A stretch of 6,927 nt of DNA. It comes from Bordetella parapertussis. Its GTDB lineage: Bacteria; Pseudomonadota; Gammaproteobacteria; Burkholderiales; Burkholderiaceae. The notes under the pieces are model-generated. The model made no database searches, was not told where the DNA came from, and saw only the letters and a list, made by a program, of their open reading frames with translations. Numbering within the stretch: position 1 is the stretch's first letter; every line of letters starts with the position of its first letter. Positions 1-6,594 of the stretch are shown here, piece by piece. The stretch lies in contig CAMDLJ010000135.1 of assembly GCA_945901665.1 (NCBI GenBank), positions 1 to 6,927 on the forward strand, written 5' to 3'. The translations under genes were made by a program, and so were the position numbers.

Positions 1-477
1 TTCTTGAAAGCCCAACTCAAAGCAGCGCTCGGAGGCCTTCATCAGGTTTTCAAAGCCCTGCACATCGGCGGGGTTGAGGGCGGCAATTTGCGCGAGCATG
101 GCCGCGTTGTCGTTGCTGTAATCAAAGTGTGTGCCGTCGTCAAAGCGAATGCGGTAGAACGGCGCCATCAAGCGCAAATCGACATGGTCTTTCATGTCTT
201 TGCCGCACAGGGTGAACAGCTCTTCGATGAAGTGCGGCATGGTGATGATGGTCGGGCCGGCGTCAAAGGTGAAGCCGTCTTGCTTGTGCACATAAGCGCG
301 GCCGCCGGCCATATCGAGCTTTTCAAACATCTGCACTTGGTAGCCCTTGACGCTGAGCCGGATGGCGGCGGCCAAGCCACCAAAGCCCGTGCCAATGATG
401 ACGGCGCGGGGCCGTGGGTCAGCACGGCTGTCAACCACAGCGGGTTGCAGCCAAAGTGGGGGGGTGGGAGCGTTCAT
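1..477 (-). CDS. crtI: CrtI-type phytoene desaturase, N-terminal part (3' end cut by window edge)
   Basis: Encodes the first 159 residues of an FAD-dependent carotenoid desaturase that introduces double bonds into phytoene; the stop codon lies beyond the left edge. After a poorly conserved N-terminal tail of about 24 residues there is a dinucleotide-binding motif (VIIGTGFGG, residues 26-34, pattern GxGxxG). It is followed by FEKLDMAGGRAYV and by FDAGPTIIT, both typical of the CrtI/CrtN/CrtD amine-oxidase-like family. The segments PFYRIRFDDGTHFDYSND and NPADVQGFENLM resemble CrtI more than the methoxyneurosporene desaturase CrtD, but without the C-terminal half CrtD is not excluded. The ATG at 477 overlaps the puhE stop by 4 nt (ATGA), and an AAGG at 487-490 sits 9 nt upstream as a possible ribosome binding site. 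It is probably the downstream end of the same operon and is translationally coupled to puhE. I am sure of the family and less sure of the exact enzyme. Confidence 0.82.
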   Translation of the reverse strand, partial: MNAPTPPLWLQPAVVDSRADPRPRAVIIGTGFGGLAAAIRLSVKGYQVQMFEKLDMAGGRAYVHKQDGFTFDAGPTIITMPHFIEELFTLCGKDMKDHVDLRLMAPFYRIRFDDGTHFDYSNDNAAMLAQIAALNPADVQGFENLMKASERCFELGFQE

Positions 478-1340
478 GGTTTATCGCCTTGAGCGACGAG
501 GTTTGTGGTGTTCAGCGACGGGCTGGGTGCCATGGCATGCAAAGGCGGGGTCAAGCCGCCCTCATGGCGGTGCGACATGGCCCAGCCCCACAGTTTTTGC
601 AGCGGCAAGGGAAACATCATCAACACATGCTCCAAAATGGCCAAGCCCAGCAGCGAGGCCAACAGCACCCAACCGGCGGTGAGCGCCACCACGCCTTGCT
701 GGGCTTGCCACACCAGCCACAACCAAGTGCCGCCGGAGACGGCCACCGTGGTGTAAAAAAACAGGCTCACCCGGCCCTGTTTGAAATAACTGCCCAGGTA
801 GGTCAAGTGGCTGGGCAGGTATTGCAGGCCAACTTCGGGCACGCCAAAAAACAAATTGAATTTGGCGCTCACCCGCATGCACCACAACAGCGCAAAGGTG
901 CACAGCGCCACATGGTTGGGCTGATCGACTTGCAAGCACCACAGCACACCAAAATTGAGCAGCAAGGCCAGTTCGTGGTGCAACACCACTTGCACCGACT
1001 GCTGAAAGCGTTGCCAACCCACCGCTGACGCGTCCAGCGGCACACGCCGGGGGCCAGTGACGCGGCCGGACAAAAAGGCCATCTCGTGCCAAGCCCACAT
1101 CACAATCACGCTGCCAAACCCCAAGTAGGCATTGGCCACGCTTTGCGACTGCATGCTGACCCAACTGCCCCACAAGCCCAGCACCAGCAGCACACCCAAA
1201 GCCCCCAAGCTAGCGCCAAAGGTCTGGGTGGGGCGGCGCACCAGCCACAAAATCACGCCCGTGCCTAGCCACCAGCACAGCAGCGCAAAAACGGCTGCAA
1301 AGATCAGCGATTGGGACAGGTCGTGCATGGCGTTGAGCAT
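474..1340 (-). CDS. puhE: PuhE, photosynthetic complex assembly protein 2 (DUF3623 family)
   Basis: A 288-residue integral membrane protein of the PuhE/DUF3623 family. In Rhodobacter it affects the level of bacteriochlorophyll and photosynthetic complexes; its molecular mechanism is not established. About six or seven hydrophobic segments are visible, roughly at residues 11-34, 45-62, 70-90, 122-138, 145-158, 192-212 and 220-242. Recognisable stretches are NAYLGFGS (70-77), WHEMAFLSGRVTGPRR (84-99), HHELALLLNF (121-130) and FNLFFGVPEVG (161-171). Glu/His pairs lie at H85-E86, H121-H122-E123 and E237-H238, all in or at the ends of hydrophobic segments. I chose the ATG at 1340 (MLNAMHDLSQ), 19 nt after the acsF stop. 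An ATG at 1328 would give 284 residues, and neither has a convincing Shine-Dalgarno sequence. Upstream in-frame codons overlap acsF and do not look like PuhE. The TGA stop overlaps the crtI ATG. Confidence 0.9.
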   Translation of the reverse strand: MLNAMHDLSQSLIFAAVFALLCWWLGTGVILWLVRRPTQTFGASLGALGVLLVLGLWGSWVSMQSQSVANAYLGFGSVIVMWAWHEMAFLSGRVTGPRRVPLDASAVGWQRFQQSVQVVLHHELALLLNFGVLWCLQVDQPNHVALCTFALLWCMRVSAKFNLFFGVPEVGLQYLPSHLTYLGSYFKQGRVSLFFYTTVAVSGGTWLWLVWQAQQGVVALTAGWVLLASLLGLAILEHVLMMFPLPLQKLWGWAMSHRHEGGLTPPLHAMAPSPSLNTTNLVAQGDKP

Positions 1341-1359
1341 GTGAAAAGGTGCGGGCGGA

Positions 1360-2469
1360 TCACCAAGCGGGGACCATGCGCACTTGCGCGGGCAAGGTGT
1401 TTTCCTTGACGGGCAAGAAGTACAACCGGGCAAAGGTCAGGCCCGCTGAAATGACCGCCGCGGCTTGACCCCACAGGCCCAACAAGCCGCCGCGCTCTTT
1501 GGCCCGGGCTTGCGCCACGGCACAGGTGAGCAAGCGCTCCATGCAGGCGCGAAAGCGCGGGTCATCGCTGTCGACTTCAATCGGAAACACCTGGCGACAA
1601 ATTTCTGAGGTGATGCGAAACACCTCATAGTCGTACTCGGTGGAATGCAAGCCCATGGCCTCGTGCAACAAGGGGCGCATGTGGTCGCGCACATACATGG
1701 TGGCGTACACGGCCAAGATGAAAAACCGAATCCACCAGCGGTTGACGCCTTGCAGCAATTTGGGGTCGGCGCGCATGATCAGGGCAAATGACTCGCCGTG
1801 GCGGAACTCGTCATTGCACCAGCGCTCAAACCAGCGAAAGATGGGGTGGAAGCGCTTGTCGGGGTTCTTTTCGAGTTGGCGAAAGATGGTGATGTAGCGG
1901 GCATAGCCAATTTTTTCGGACAAATAGGTCGCGTAAAAAATGTATTTCGGCTTGAAGAAGGTGTATTTTTTGGAGCGCTTGAGCTGGCCCAAGTCGATGC
2001 CCAAATTGAAGTCTTTGAGCGACTGGTTGATGAAGCCAGCGTGGCGCGACTCATCGCGGGCCATGTAGGTCATCAACTGCTTGATGTCGGGGTTTTTGAC
2101 TTGTTTGCGGATTTCGTTGTACAAAATACAACCCGAAAACTCAGAGGTCAGTGAGCTGATCAAAAAGTCCAAAAACTCTTGCCGCATTTCGGGCGAGAGC
2201 TGGGGCATGAGGGTGCGCACCTCTTCGGCGAACTGGGCGTCGCGCTGAAAGTGGTCGTGGTTGTTGTCGCCTTCGTACTCTTTCATCATCGCGTCCCATT
2301 CGGCGCGCACTGGGCTGATGTCAAGCCGGTCAAAGGCGGGGAAGTCGGTGGTGTAAAAGCGTGGGCTCAACACGGTGTTGTTGACCGCCTTGCGGTTGGC
2401 GTCTTCTGCGCTTTCGACCGAGCCGATCAGGCCTTCTAGGTGGTCGTAGTCAACCGAGGTGTTGGACAA
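1360..2469 (-). CDS. acsF: AcsF, aerobic Mg-protoporphyrin IX monomethyl ester oxidative cyclase
   Basis: The di-iron subunit of the oxygen-dependent cyclase, which forms the fifth (E) ring of bacteriochlorophyll by converting Mg-protoporphyrin IX monomethyl ester to divinyl-protochlorophyllide. It acts after BchM and before the protochlorophyllide reductase containing BchL. The 369 residues fit the family. Two iron-ligand motifs of the ExRH type are visible, DESRH (E140-H143) and DEFRH (E221-H224), and E110 in [11 protein letters not shown] is a likely further ligand. The N-terminal block [26 protein letters not shown] is characteristic of AcsF. The only start that keeps this block with a plausible ribosome site is a TTG at 2469, 14 nt after the puhC stop and preceded by AGGAG at 2481-2485 (11-nt spacer). 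The first in-frame ATG is at residue 61 and would remove conserved sequence. A CTG at 2475 is a less likely alternative start. The gene implies bacteriochlorophyll synthesis under oxic or micro-oxic conditions. Confidence 0.96.
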   Translation of the reverse strand: MSNTSVDYDHLEGLIGSVESAEDANRKAVNNTVLSPRFYTTDFPAFDRLDISPVRAEWDAMMKEYEGDNNHDHFQRDAQFAEEVRTLMPQLSPEMRQEFLDFLISSLTSEFSGCILYNEIRKQVKNPDIKQLMTYMARDESRHAGFINQSLKDFNLGIDLGQLKRSKKYTFFKPKYIFYATYLSEKIGYARYITIFRQLEKNPDKRFHPIFRWFERWCNDEFRHGESFALIMRADPKLLQGVNRWWIRFFILAVYATMYVRDHMRPLLHEAMGLHSTEYDYEVFRITSEICRQVFPIEVDSDDPRFRACMERLLTCAVAQARAKERGGLLGLWGQAAAVISAGLTFARLYFLPVKENTLPAQVRMVPAW

Positions 2470-2480
2470 GCTCAGGGGGG

Positions 2481-2485
2481 CTCCT
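2481..2485 (-). promoter_or_regulatory. Probable ribosome binding site of acsF
   Basis: On the minus strand an AGGAG overlaps the puhC TAG stop and is followed by a run of six C, then the TTG taken as the acsF start. The 11-nt spacer is longer than usual. This site is the main support for starting acsF at a TTG, because no ATG is available in the gap. Confidence 0.55.
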
Positions 2486-2963
2486 ATGGCGAAATGGTTT
2501 TCGGTGCTGGGGGGTCTTGCAGCAACTGGGCGAACAAGCCCGCGTTGGTGGGGCCAAACGACTCCAGGTCCAAACGCATGTGGGTAGCGGGGTCGATCAG
2601 CGTCAAGCGACCATCGGTGCGGGCATGCAATTCAAACGGCAACATGGGGCCGATGTCATGGCGCTTGCGCTCGCGGGCCATGGCGCGCAAGGCGCCGCGC
2701 ATGAAGCCTTGCTCGCCACTGAAGCGGGCCAGCTCGCTGCCGTCTTGGGCATTGAACACGCCAATGTCGCCGTTGTCCATGTCGGCAAAGCGCAGCAAAC
2801 GCACTTGTTGGCTGGGTGAGTCTGCGTAGCGGATGTCAACGCCGCTGTAGCGCACCACAGCCACCAAAATCAAGGTGGCCAGCATCACCAGGCCCAGCAC
2901 CAAAGCGATGTGCTTGGGCAGGATTTGGTGCGGCATGGGTGGGTTTGGGGAGGAGATGTCCAT
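2484..2963 (-). CDS. puhC: PuhC, photosynthetic complex assembly protein
   Basis: A 159-residue protein with one membrane anchor (about residues 18-38, [20 protein letters not shown]) after a short N-terminal tail with several prolines. The anchor is followed by a soluble domain, probably periplasmic, of about 120 residues. This is the layout of PuhC, which in Rhodobacter helps assemble or reorganise the reaction centre-LH1 complex. The soluble part carries [47 protein letters not shown], which fits the conserved PuhC core. I chose the ATG at 2963 because it begins 3 nt after the puhB stop. An ATG at residue 10 (2936) is possible and would still keep the anchor. The ribosome site is weak (GAAG within the end of puhB), so translation probably depends on coupling to puhB. 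No gene like the small Rhodobacter puhD lies between this gene and acsF. Confidence 0.92.
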   Translation of the reverse strand: MDISSPNPPMPHQILPKHIALVLGLVMLATLILVAVVRYSGVDIRYADSPSQQVRLLRFADMDNGDIGVFNAQDGSELARFSGEQGFMRGALRAMARERKRHDIGPMLPFELHARTDGRLTLIDPATHMRLDLESFGPTNAGLFAQLLQDPPAPKTISP

Positions 2964-2966
2964 GCT

Positions 2967-3647
2967 TCAAGCCCACTGGGTTTGCACGCCCTGGGGTGTG
3001 CTGTTGGCGGGCGTGAGCGTCGCTGCTGGTGCGGCCATCGGGCTGTTGCGCAACACCGACCAAGCTTGGGCCAAAACGCGGCCTGCTTCAGAGGCGTTGG
3101 CCACGCAACGCAAGCTCGGTTGGGGGTGCTTCATGTGCCAGGGCCGGTTGTGCGGCCACAAATGCACCCAGCCAATGCGGTCACTGCGGTTGAGTTGCAG
3201 CGAAATGTCGCCCACCCCTTGGGTGTTCCACAAGCGCACATCGGCCGCGTCGATGCGCGCAAAGGGCAAGTTGTAGGTCAGCGTCAGGGCGATGCCGTAG
3301 CGCATGACCACTCGCCGATCGGTGATGGTGTAGAGCGCATTGCGTGCCGACATCCACGCGCTGCCCAGCAGCAAACCCAGGCCCATCACGGCCAACGAAG
3401 CGCTGATGGACAAGGCCTGCACCATGTCGGTCAACTCACCGCCACGCTCCCACAGATAGGCTGCTTGCCACAACCACATCAAGCCGAAATACAGCGCGAT
3501 TTTGCGCACATGGAACACATGCCAGGCCATGGCGCGCCATTGCGGGGCGCCTTGCCACAGGATTTTTTCGCGTGCCGGCAGCGGCTCGGGCAGGCCAGGG
3601 CTGGCCTCGAAGTCGTATTCGTGGTCGTGTCCGTGGGAGTGGTTCAC
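2967..3647 (-). CDS. puhB: PuhB, reaction-centre assembly protein with bacterial PH-like domain
   Basis: A 226-residue membrane protein that matches PuhB, which in Rhodobacter capsulatus is needed for efficient reaction-centre assembly. It starts with a His-rich tail (H3, H5, H7 and H9 alternate with other residues), then the typical PGLPEPLPAREKILWQGAP (residues 17-35). Two membrane segments follow, at about 49-66 and 79-98. The part after them (LYTITDRRVVMRYGIALTLTYNLPF, from residue 105) is the PH-like domain seen in this family. The start is GTG at 3647. Its GTGA overlaps the puhA TGA by 4 nt, and a GGAG at 3656-3659 lies 8 nt upstream, inside the last codons of puhA. The ending after residue 200 is rich in Ala, Pro, Ser and Thr and looks disordered. 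Confidence 0.94.
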   Translation of the reverse strand: MNHSHGHDHEYDFEASPGLPEPLPAREKILWQGAPQWRAMAWHVFHVRKIALYFGLMWLWQAAYLWERGGELTDMVQALSISASLAVMGLGLLLGSAWMSARNALYTITDRRVVMRYGIALTLTYNLPFARIDAADVRLWNTQGVGDISLQLNRSDRIGWVHLWPHNRPWHMKHPQPSLRCVANASEAGRVLAQAWSVLRNSPMAAPAATLTPANSTPQGVQTQWA

Positions 3648-4405
3648 AGGGGCGGCTCCAAGCGGCTGGGCTCAGCGTAGAGCAAGCCGGCACCAAAGTA
3701 GCCCATGATTTTTTCTTCTTCGAGCAAGGTGATTTCTTGCGCCGATTTGGTCGCGGGCACATTGGCAAATTGGTGCGCCATCAAGGCGTATACAAACAGG
3801 CCGTGGGCCTTGATGCGGGCAAAGTTGATGGGCATGAGCACGCGGCGGCCGCCGTTGGGCAGATCAATTTCGACATAGCGAAACATCATCTCAGCGGTGT
3901 CGATCCACAGGTCGCTCACGGTGCCAGCCACCTCGCCATCGGCGCCGTACACGGGCAGGCCGCGCGGGTCGGTGTCTTGGTGGGCCACGCCGTGGTCTGA
4001 CACGGTGCGCAGCGGCACGATCAAGGGGTTGCCGTGCAGATCGCGGTCCGGGTGGTCGGCGCGTTGCGCCCAAGCCCCAGGGCCCACGCCCGCGAGCAGG
4101 GGGTCGCCCACGGGTTCAATCGGCGCGCCACCCCAGAGCTGGGTGTTTTGGCTCTTGTACTGGCCATCCGGGCGGTTGAAGTCAGGGGCTTGCACTTCAT
4201 GGCCGTTGGAGAGTTTGTAGGTTTTTGGGTCGGGAATGGGCCAACCCGTGACCACTGGGCCGTCTTCGCGACCAGTGTCCATGGGGTAGCCTTCCCGGTG
4301 GTTTTCACGCACAAGATAAAAAATCAAGCCTGCGAAAAATGCCCAAAAGACGTACAAAACGAGTTGGGCCACATCGATGTACTGGGTGATTGCGCCTGTT
4401 TCCAT
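3644..4405 (-). CDS. puhA: PuhA, photosynthetic reaction-centre H subunit
   Basis: The H subunit caps the cytoplasmic side of the L/M reaction-centre core and shapes the proton path to the secondary quinone QB. The 253 residues fit the family. A short periplasmic N-terminus is followed by one membrane helix (about residues 11-31), then the conserved ENHREGYPMD (34-43), a linker with GDPLLAGVGPGAW (100-112), and a PRC-barrel domain (about 148-200). The C-terminal signature EITLLEEEKIMGYFGAGLLYAEP (224-246) is diagnostic. E172 (in DTAEMM) aligns by eye with Glu-H173 of Rhodobacter sphaeroides, a proton-pathway residue. D122 and H124 match D124 and H126 there, but the position of H128 is N126. 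The ATG at 4405 is fixed by the match to family N-termini and by a strong ribosome site. The 29-nt gap from lhaA is the largest in the window. Confidence 0.98.
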   Translation of the reverse strand: METGAITQYIDVAQLVLYVFWAFFAGLIFYLVRENHREGYPMDTGREDGPVVTGWPIPDPKTYKLSNGHEVQAPDFNRPDGQYKSQNTQLWGGAPIEPVGDPLLAGVGPGAWAQRADHPDRDLHGNPLIVPLRTVSDHGVAHQDTDPRGLPVYGADGEVAGTVSDLWIDTAEMMFRYVEIDLPNGGRRVLMPINFARIKAHGLFVYALMAHQFANVPATKSAQEITLLEEEKIMGYFGAGLLYAEPSRLEPPL

Positions 4406-4411
4406 GGTCTT

Positions 4412-4417
4412 CTCCTC
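4412..4417 (-). promoter_or_regulatory. Strong ribosome binding site of puhA
   Basis: A GAGGAG lies 6 nt before the puhA ATG, directly after a run of six T on the minus strand. It is the best Shine-Dalgarno sequence in the window. This fits the high demand for a structural reaction-centre subunit compared with the assembly factors and enzymes around it. No promoter could be assigned in this gap; in Rhodobacter a puhA promoter lies inside the preceding genes, so one may be hidden in lhaA here. Confidence 0.7.
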
Positions 4418-4434
4418 AAAAAATGGGTGTGTGT

Positions 4435-5871
4435 TCAGCCGGGCAGTTCGACCAGGCCAAACGTGGGTTGTTGTGATGTGGGGCGTGCGGTTTGGTTGCG
4501 CACCAAGGGCCCCAGGGCCACCAGCACCACAAACAGCATGTAAATTTCGACGTGGTACACAAAGCTGTACCCGGTGGCGGGCATGTTCAGGCTGTGGCCG
4601 AGCCAATCATTGACGGCCAATTCGTTGACCAGGTCGCGCAGCACACCACCGGCGGCCATGGCCAAGCCAGCAGCGGTGGCTTGCACCGCGCCCCAAGCGC
4701 CCAGCACCAACCCAGCTTGGTCCCCTTGGGCCATGTTCATGGCGCACACCAACATACCCACCGAAAAGAAACCGCCGCCCAAGCCCACCAACATGGCGCC
4801 GGTTTGGAACATCAGGGGCGCTTGCAGGGGGGCAGAAAAAATCACACAGGCAAAAGCGGGCAGGCCGATCAAGGCACCCATGCCGGCCAAGCGGCAGGGG
4901 TCGATGCTGCGCGCCAGCCAGCGCGCCGACAGCGCAAAGGCCAGCAAAGAGCCGCCGGCACTCAAGGCGGTCAGGCTGCTGGTCATGCCCACGTTGAGGC
5001 CCAAAATTTCGCCGCCATAGGGCTCGAGGATGATGTCTTGCATGCCAAAGGCGGCGGTGCCCAGGCCCAGTGCCCACAGGTAGCGGTTCATGTGCGGCAT
5101 GGCCATCAATCGCTGCCACGACATGGAAAAGCCGTTGTTGGCGCGTTGCCCGCGCTTGGTGCCACGGGCTTCTTGCTTCCACAGCGACAACAGGTTCAAA
5201 CCCGCCACCACCACCGCCGAGCCTTGCACCACTTGGATCAGGCGCACAGGGCCAAAGTCGGCCAACAAGGCGCCAAAGGCGGCACTGCTGACCACCATGC
5301 CCAACAGCAGCATGCTGTAGAGCAAAGCCACCACGCGGGGGCGTTTGTCGGCGCTTGACAAATCGCTGGCCAAGGCCATGCCCGCGGTTTGTGTGACTTG
5401 CATACCGGCGCCCACCAGCACAAACGACAAAGCCGCACCCATGCGGCCCAGCCACAGGTTGTCGGGCGTGGCTTCTGACAGCAGCAGCAAGGCAAACGGC
5501 ATGATGGCCAAGCCACCAAACAGCAGCAAGGTGCCCATCCACAAATAAGGGATGCGGCGCAGGCCCAGCGCGGAAGGGTGGGTGTCGCTGCGGTAGCCGA
5601 TCAGGGCGCGCAGGGGGGCAAACACCAGCGGCATGGCCACCGCCACCGCCACCCACCAGGCCGGCACTTGCAACTCGACAATCATCACCCGGTTCAGGGT
5701 GCCCACCAGCAAGGCGGTGGCCAGGCCAATGGCGAACTGAAACAAAGACAAGCGCAACAAACGACCCATGGGCAACTCGGCCGAGGCTGCATCGGCAAAC
5801 GGCATGAAGCGCGTGCCAAAGGCAGACACCCAAGCCGGTGGCCGAAACAGTTGGCGCCAAGAGCCGATCAT
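4435..5871 (-). CDS. lhaA: LhaA, PucC-family light-harvesting 1 assembly protein
   Basis: A 478-residue polytopic membrane protein of the PucC/LhaA group (bacteriochlorophyll delivery family, part of the major facilitator superfamily), with about 12 hydrophobic segments. LhaA supports LH1 assembly, possibly by handing bacteriochlorophyll to the nascent alpha and beta polypeptides; transport itself has not been shown. Visible family marks are RLLRLSLFQFAIGLATALLVGTLNRVMIVEL (from residue 38), APLRALIGYRSDTHPSALGLRRIPYLWMG (85-113), TQTAGMALASDL, and DIILEPYGGEILGL in the middle. Its position between bchM and puhA separates it from pucC of LH2 operons. I chose the ATG at 5871, which overlaps the bchM TGA by 4 nt (ATGA), with GGAG 11 nt upstream. 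In-frame TTG and GTG codons at 5889 and 5883 would add only six or four residues and are less likely. Confidence 0.95.
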   Translation of the reverse strand: MIGSWRQLFRPPAWVSAFGTRFMPFADAASAELPMGRLLRLSLFQFAIGLATALLVGTLNRVMIVELQVPAWWVAVAVAMPLVFAPLRALIGYRSDTHPSALGLRRIPYLWMGTLLLFGGLAIMPFALLLLSEATPDNLWLGRMGAALSFVLVGAGMQVTQTAGMALASDLSSADKRPRVVALLYSMLLLGMVVSSAAFGALLADFGPVRLIQVVQGSAVVVAGLNLLSLWKQEARGTKRGQRANNGFSMSWQRLMAMPHMNRYLWALGLGTAAFGMQDIILEPYGGEILGLNVGMTSSLTALSAGGSLLAFALSARWLARSIDPCRLAGMGALIGLPAFACVIFSAPLQAPLMFQTGAMLVGLGGGFFSVGMLVCAMNMAQGDQAGLVLGAWGAVQATAAGLAMAAGGVLRDLVNELAVNDWLGHSLNMPATGYSFVYHVEIYMLFVVLVALGPLVRNQTARPTSQQPTFGLVELPG

Positions 5872-6593
5872 TTGCGTGTCCACTCCCAAGCTTGAGAGGT
5901 GTAAAAACCGCTGGAGACGCGCTGCATCTGGCCAGGCCGCCAGCCGTGCTCACGCACCGCGCGCTCGATGTACACATGCAAAGTGGTTTTGCGAATGGGG
6001 GCCAGTTGGGGTGAGCGGTCAGAGCGCGGAAACAAGCGGCCCATGGCGTGCGCCACGGCCAACAGCGGCGAGTGCGGCGCAAAGGTGAACAGCACCGAAC
6101 AGCGGGTGCGCTTTGTCAAGGCCTCTACGGCATTGGCAATGGTTTGGGTGTCGTAGTGGATGAGTGAATCCATGCACACCACATGGTCGAACTCGCCGTG
6201 CTCAGCCGAGAGCATGTCGCCAGCCAAGAAGGTGATGCTGCCGCCTTTGGCGCTGAGCGTGGGGTCGGTGAGCAGGTCTTGGGCATGGCGCTCACGGGCC
6301 AAATTGACCAAGGTGGGCGAGAGGTCGATGGCCAGCACCTGTGCGCCACGGCGCATGGCCTCTTGGGCCAAGGCGCCCGTGCCGCAACCCGCGTCGAGCA
6401 AGCGCAGGCCGCGCATATCCTCAGGCAGCCACGACAGCAAGGTGTGGCGCATCTGGTCGCGGCCCTTGCGCACGGTGGCGCGGATGCGCCCCACGGGTGC
6501 GTTGGAGGTCAACACCTCCCAGGCTTTGGCGGCGGTGCGGTCGAAATAGTGTTCTATTTCGCCGCGCCTTGCGACGTAGCTGGCTTGGTTCAT
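5868..6593 (-). CDS. bchM: BchM, Mg-protoporphyrin IX O-methyltransferase
   Basis: Transfers a methyl group from S-adenosylmethionine to the C13 propionate of Mg-protoporphyrin IX, making the monomethyl ester used by AcsF, which is encoded further down the same operon. The 241 residues fit the family. The N-terminal IEHYFDRTAAKAWEVL (from residue 13) is typical of BchM. The methyltransferase motif I is LLDAGCGTG (65-73), followed by an acidic residue after the second strand (D90 in AIDLSP). FDHVVCMDSLIHYD is the motif III/IV region, and IRKTTLHVYI and VSSGFYTSQAWEWTRK close the protein as in other BchM. The ATG at 6593 follows the bchL TGA after 1 nt (TGAGATG), which suggests translational coupling. 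Upstream in-frame codons overlap bchL. A perfect hairpin lies about 32 nt into the gene. Confidence 0.96.
   Translation of the reverse strand: MNQASYVARRGEIEHYFDRTAAKAWEVLTSNAPVGRIRATVRKGRDQMRHTLLSWLPEDMRGLRLLDAGCGTGALAQEAMRRGAQVLAIDLSPTLVNLARERHAQDLLTDPTLSAKGGSITFLAGDMLSAEHGEFDHVVCMDSLIHYDTQTIANAVEALTKRTRCSVLFTFAPHSPLLAVAHAMGRLFPRSDRSPQLAPIRKTTLHVYIERAVREHGWRPGQMQRVSSGFYTSQAWEWTRK
6542..6561 (-). other. Perfect 8-bp inverted repeat with 4-nt loop inside bchM
   Basis: The arms CGAAATAG (6542-6549) and CTATTTCG (6554-6561) are exact reverse complements around a 4-nt loop. In the mRNA the hairpin begins about 32 nt after the bchM start codon and covers the codons for residues 11-17 (GEIEHYF). 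The stem uses an ATA Ile codon, which is rare in this GC-rich sequence. It is AT-rich in the middle with CG pairs at the base. It could affect translation or stability of the bchL-bchM junction, or be chance. Confidence 0.5.
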
Positions 6594-6594
6594 C

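Noticed and set aside
414..1028. A 204-codon open frame on the plus strand opposite puhE
   Set aside because: The translation is rich in Gln and His without domain features and is explained by the complement of puhE.
1936..1974. AAAAAAT and ATTTTTT arms about 25 nt apart that could pair
   Set aside because: They lie inside acsF and encode conserved Lys, Phe and Tyr residues. The stem is only A-T pairs with a long loop and no adjoining GC stem, so it is neither a terminator nor convincing structure.
2910..3680. A 256-codon open frame on the plus strand opposite puhB
   Set aside because: Composition is that of an antisense shadow and it lies wholly against a confidently identified gene.
4492..4506. 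Short inverted repeat TTGGT/ACCAA near the 3' end of lhaA
   Set aside because: Five base pairs within coding sequence are expected by chance, and it does not fit the TGT-N12-ACA pattern of PpsR/CrtJ sites.
4492..5358. A 288-codon open frame on the plus strand opposite lhaA
   Set aside because: The translation is rich in Gln, His, Gly and Ala, as expected from the complement of a GC-rich membrane-protein gene. It has no recognisable motif or ribosome site.
5470..5540. Repeated CAG/CAGCAG triplets in lhaA
   Set aside because: They encode Leu runs of membrane helices (CTG on the coding strand) and are not a separate repeat element.
4607..6082. A 491-codon open frame on the minus strand spanning lhaA and the end of bchM
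   Set aside because: It is rich in Arg, Gly, Ala, His and Pro, has no family resemblance and overlaps two clear genes in another frame. It is a product of the high GC content.
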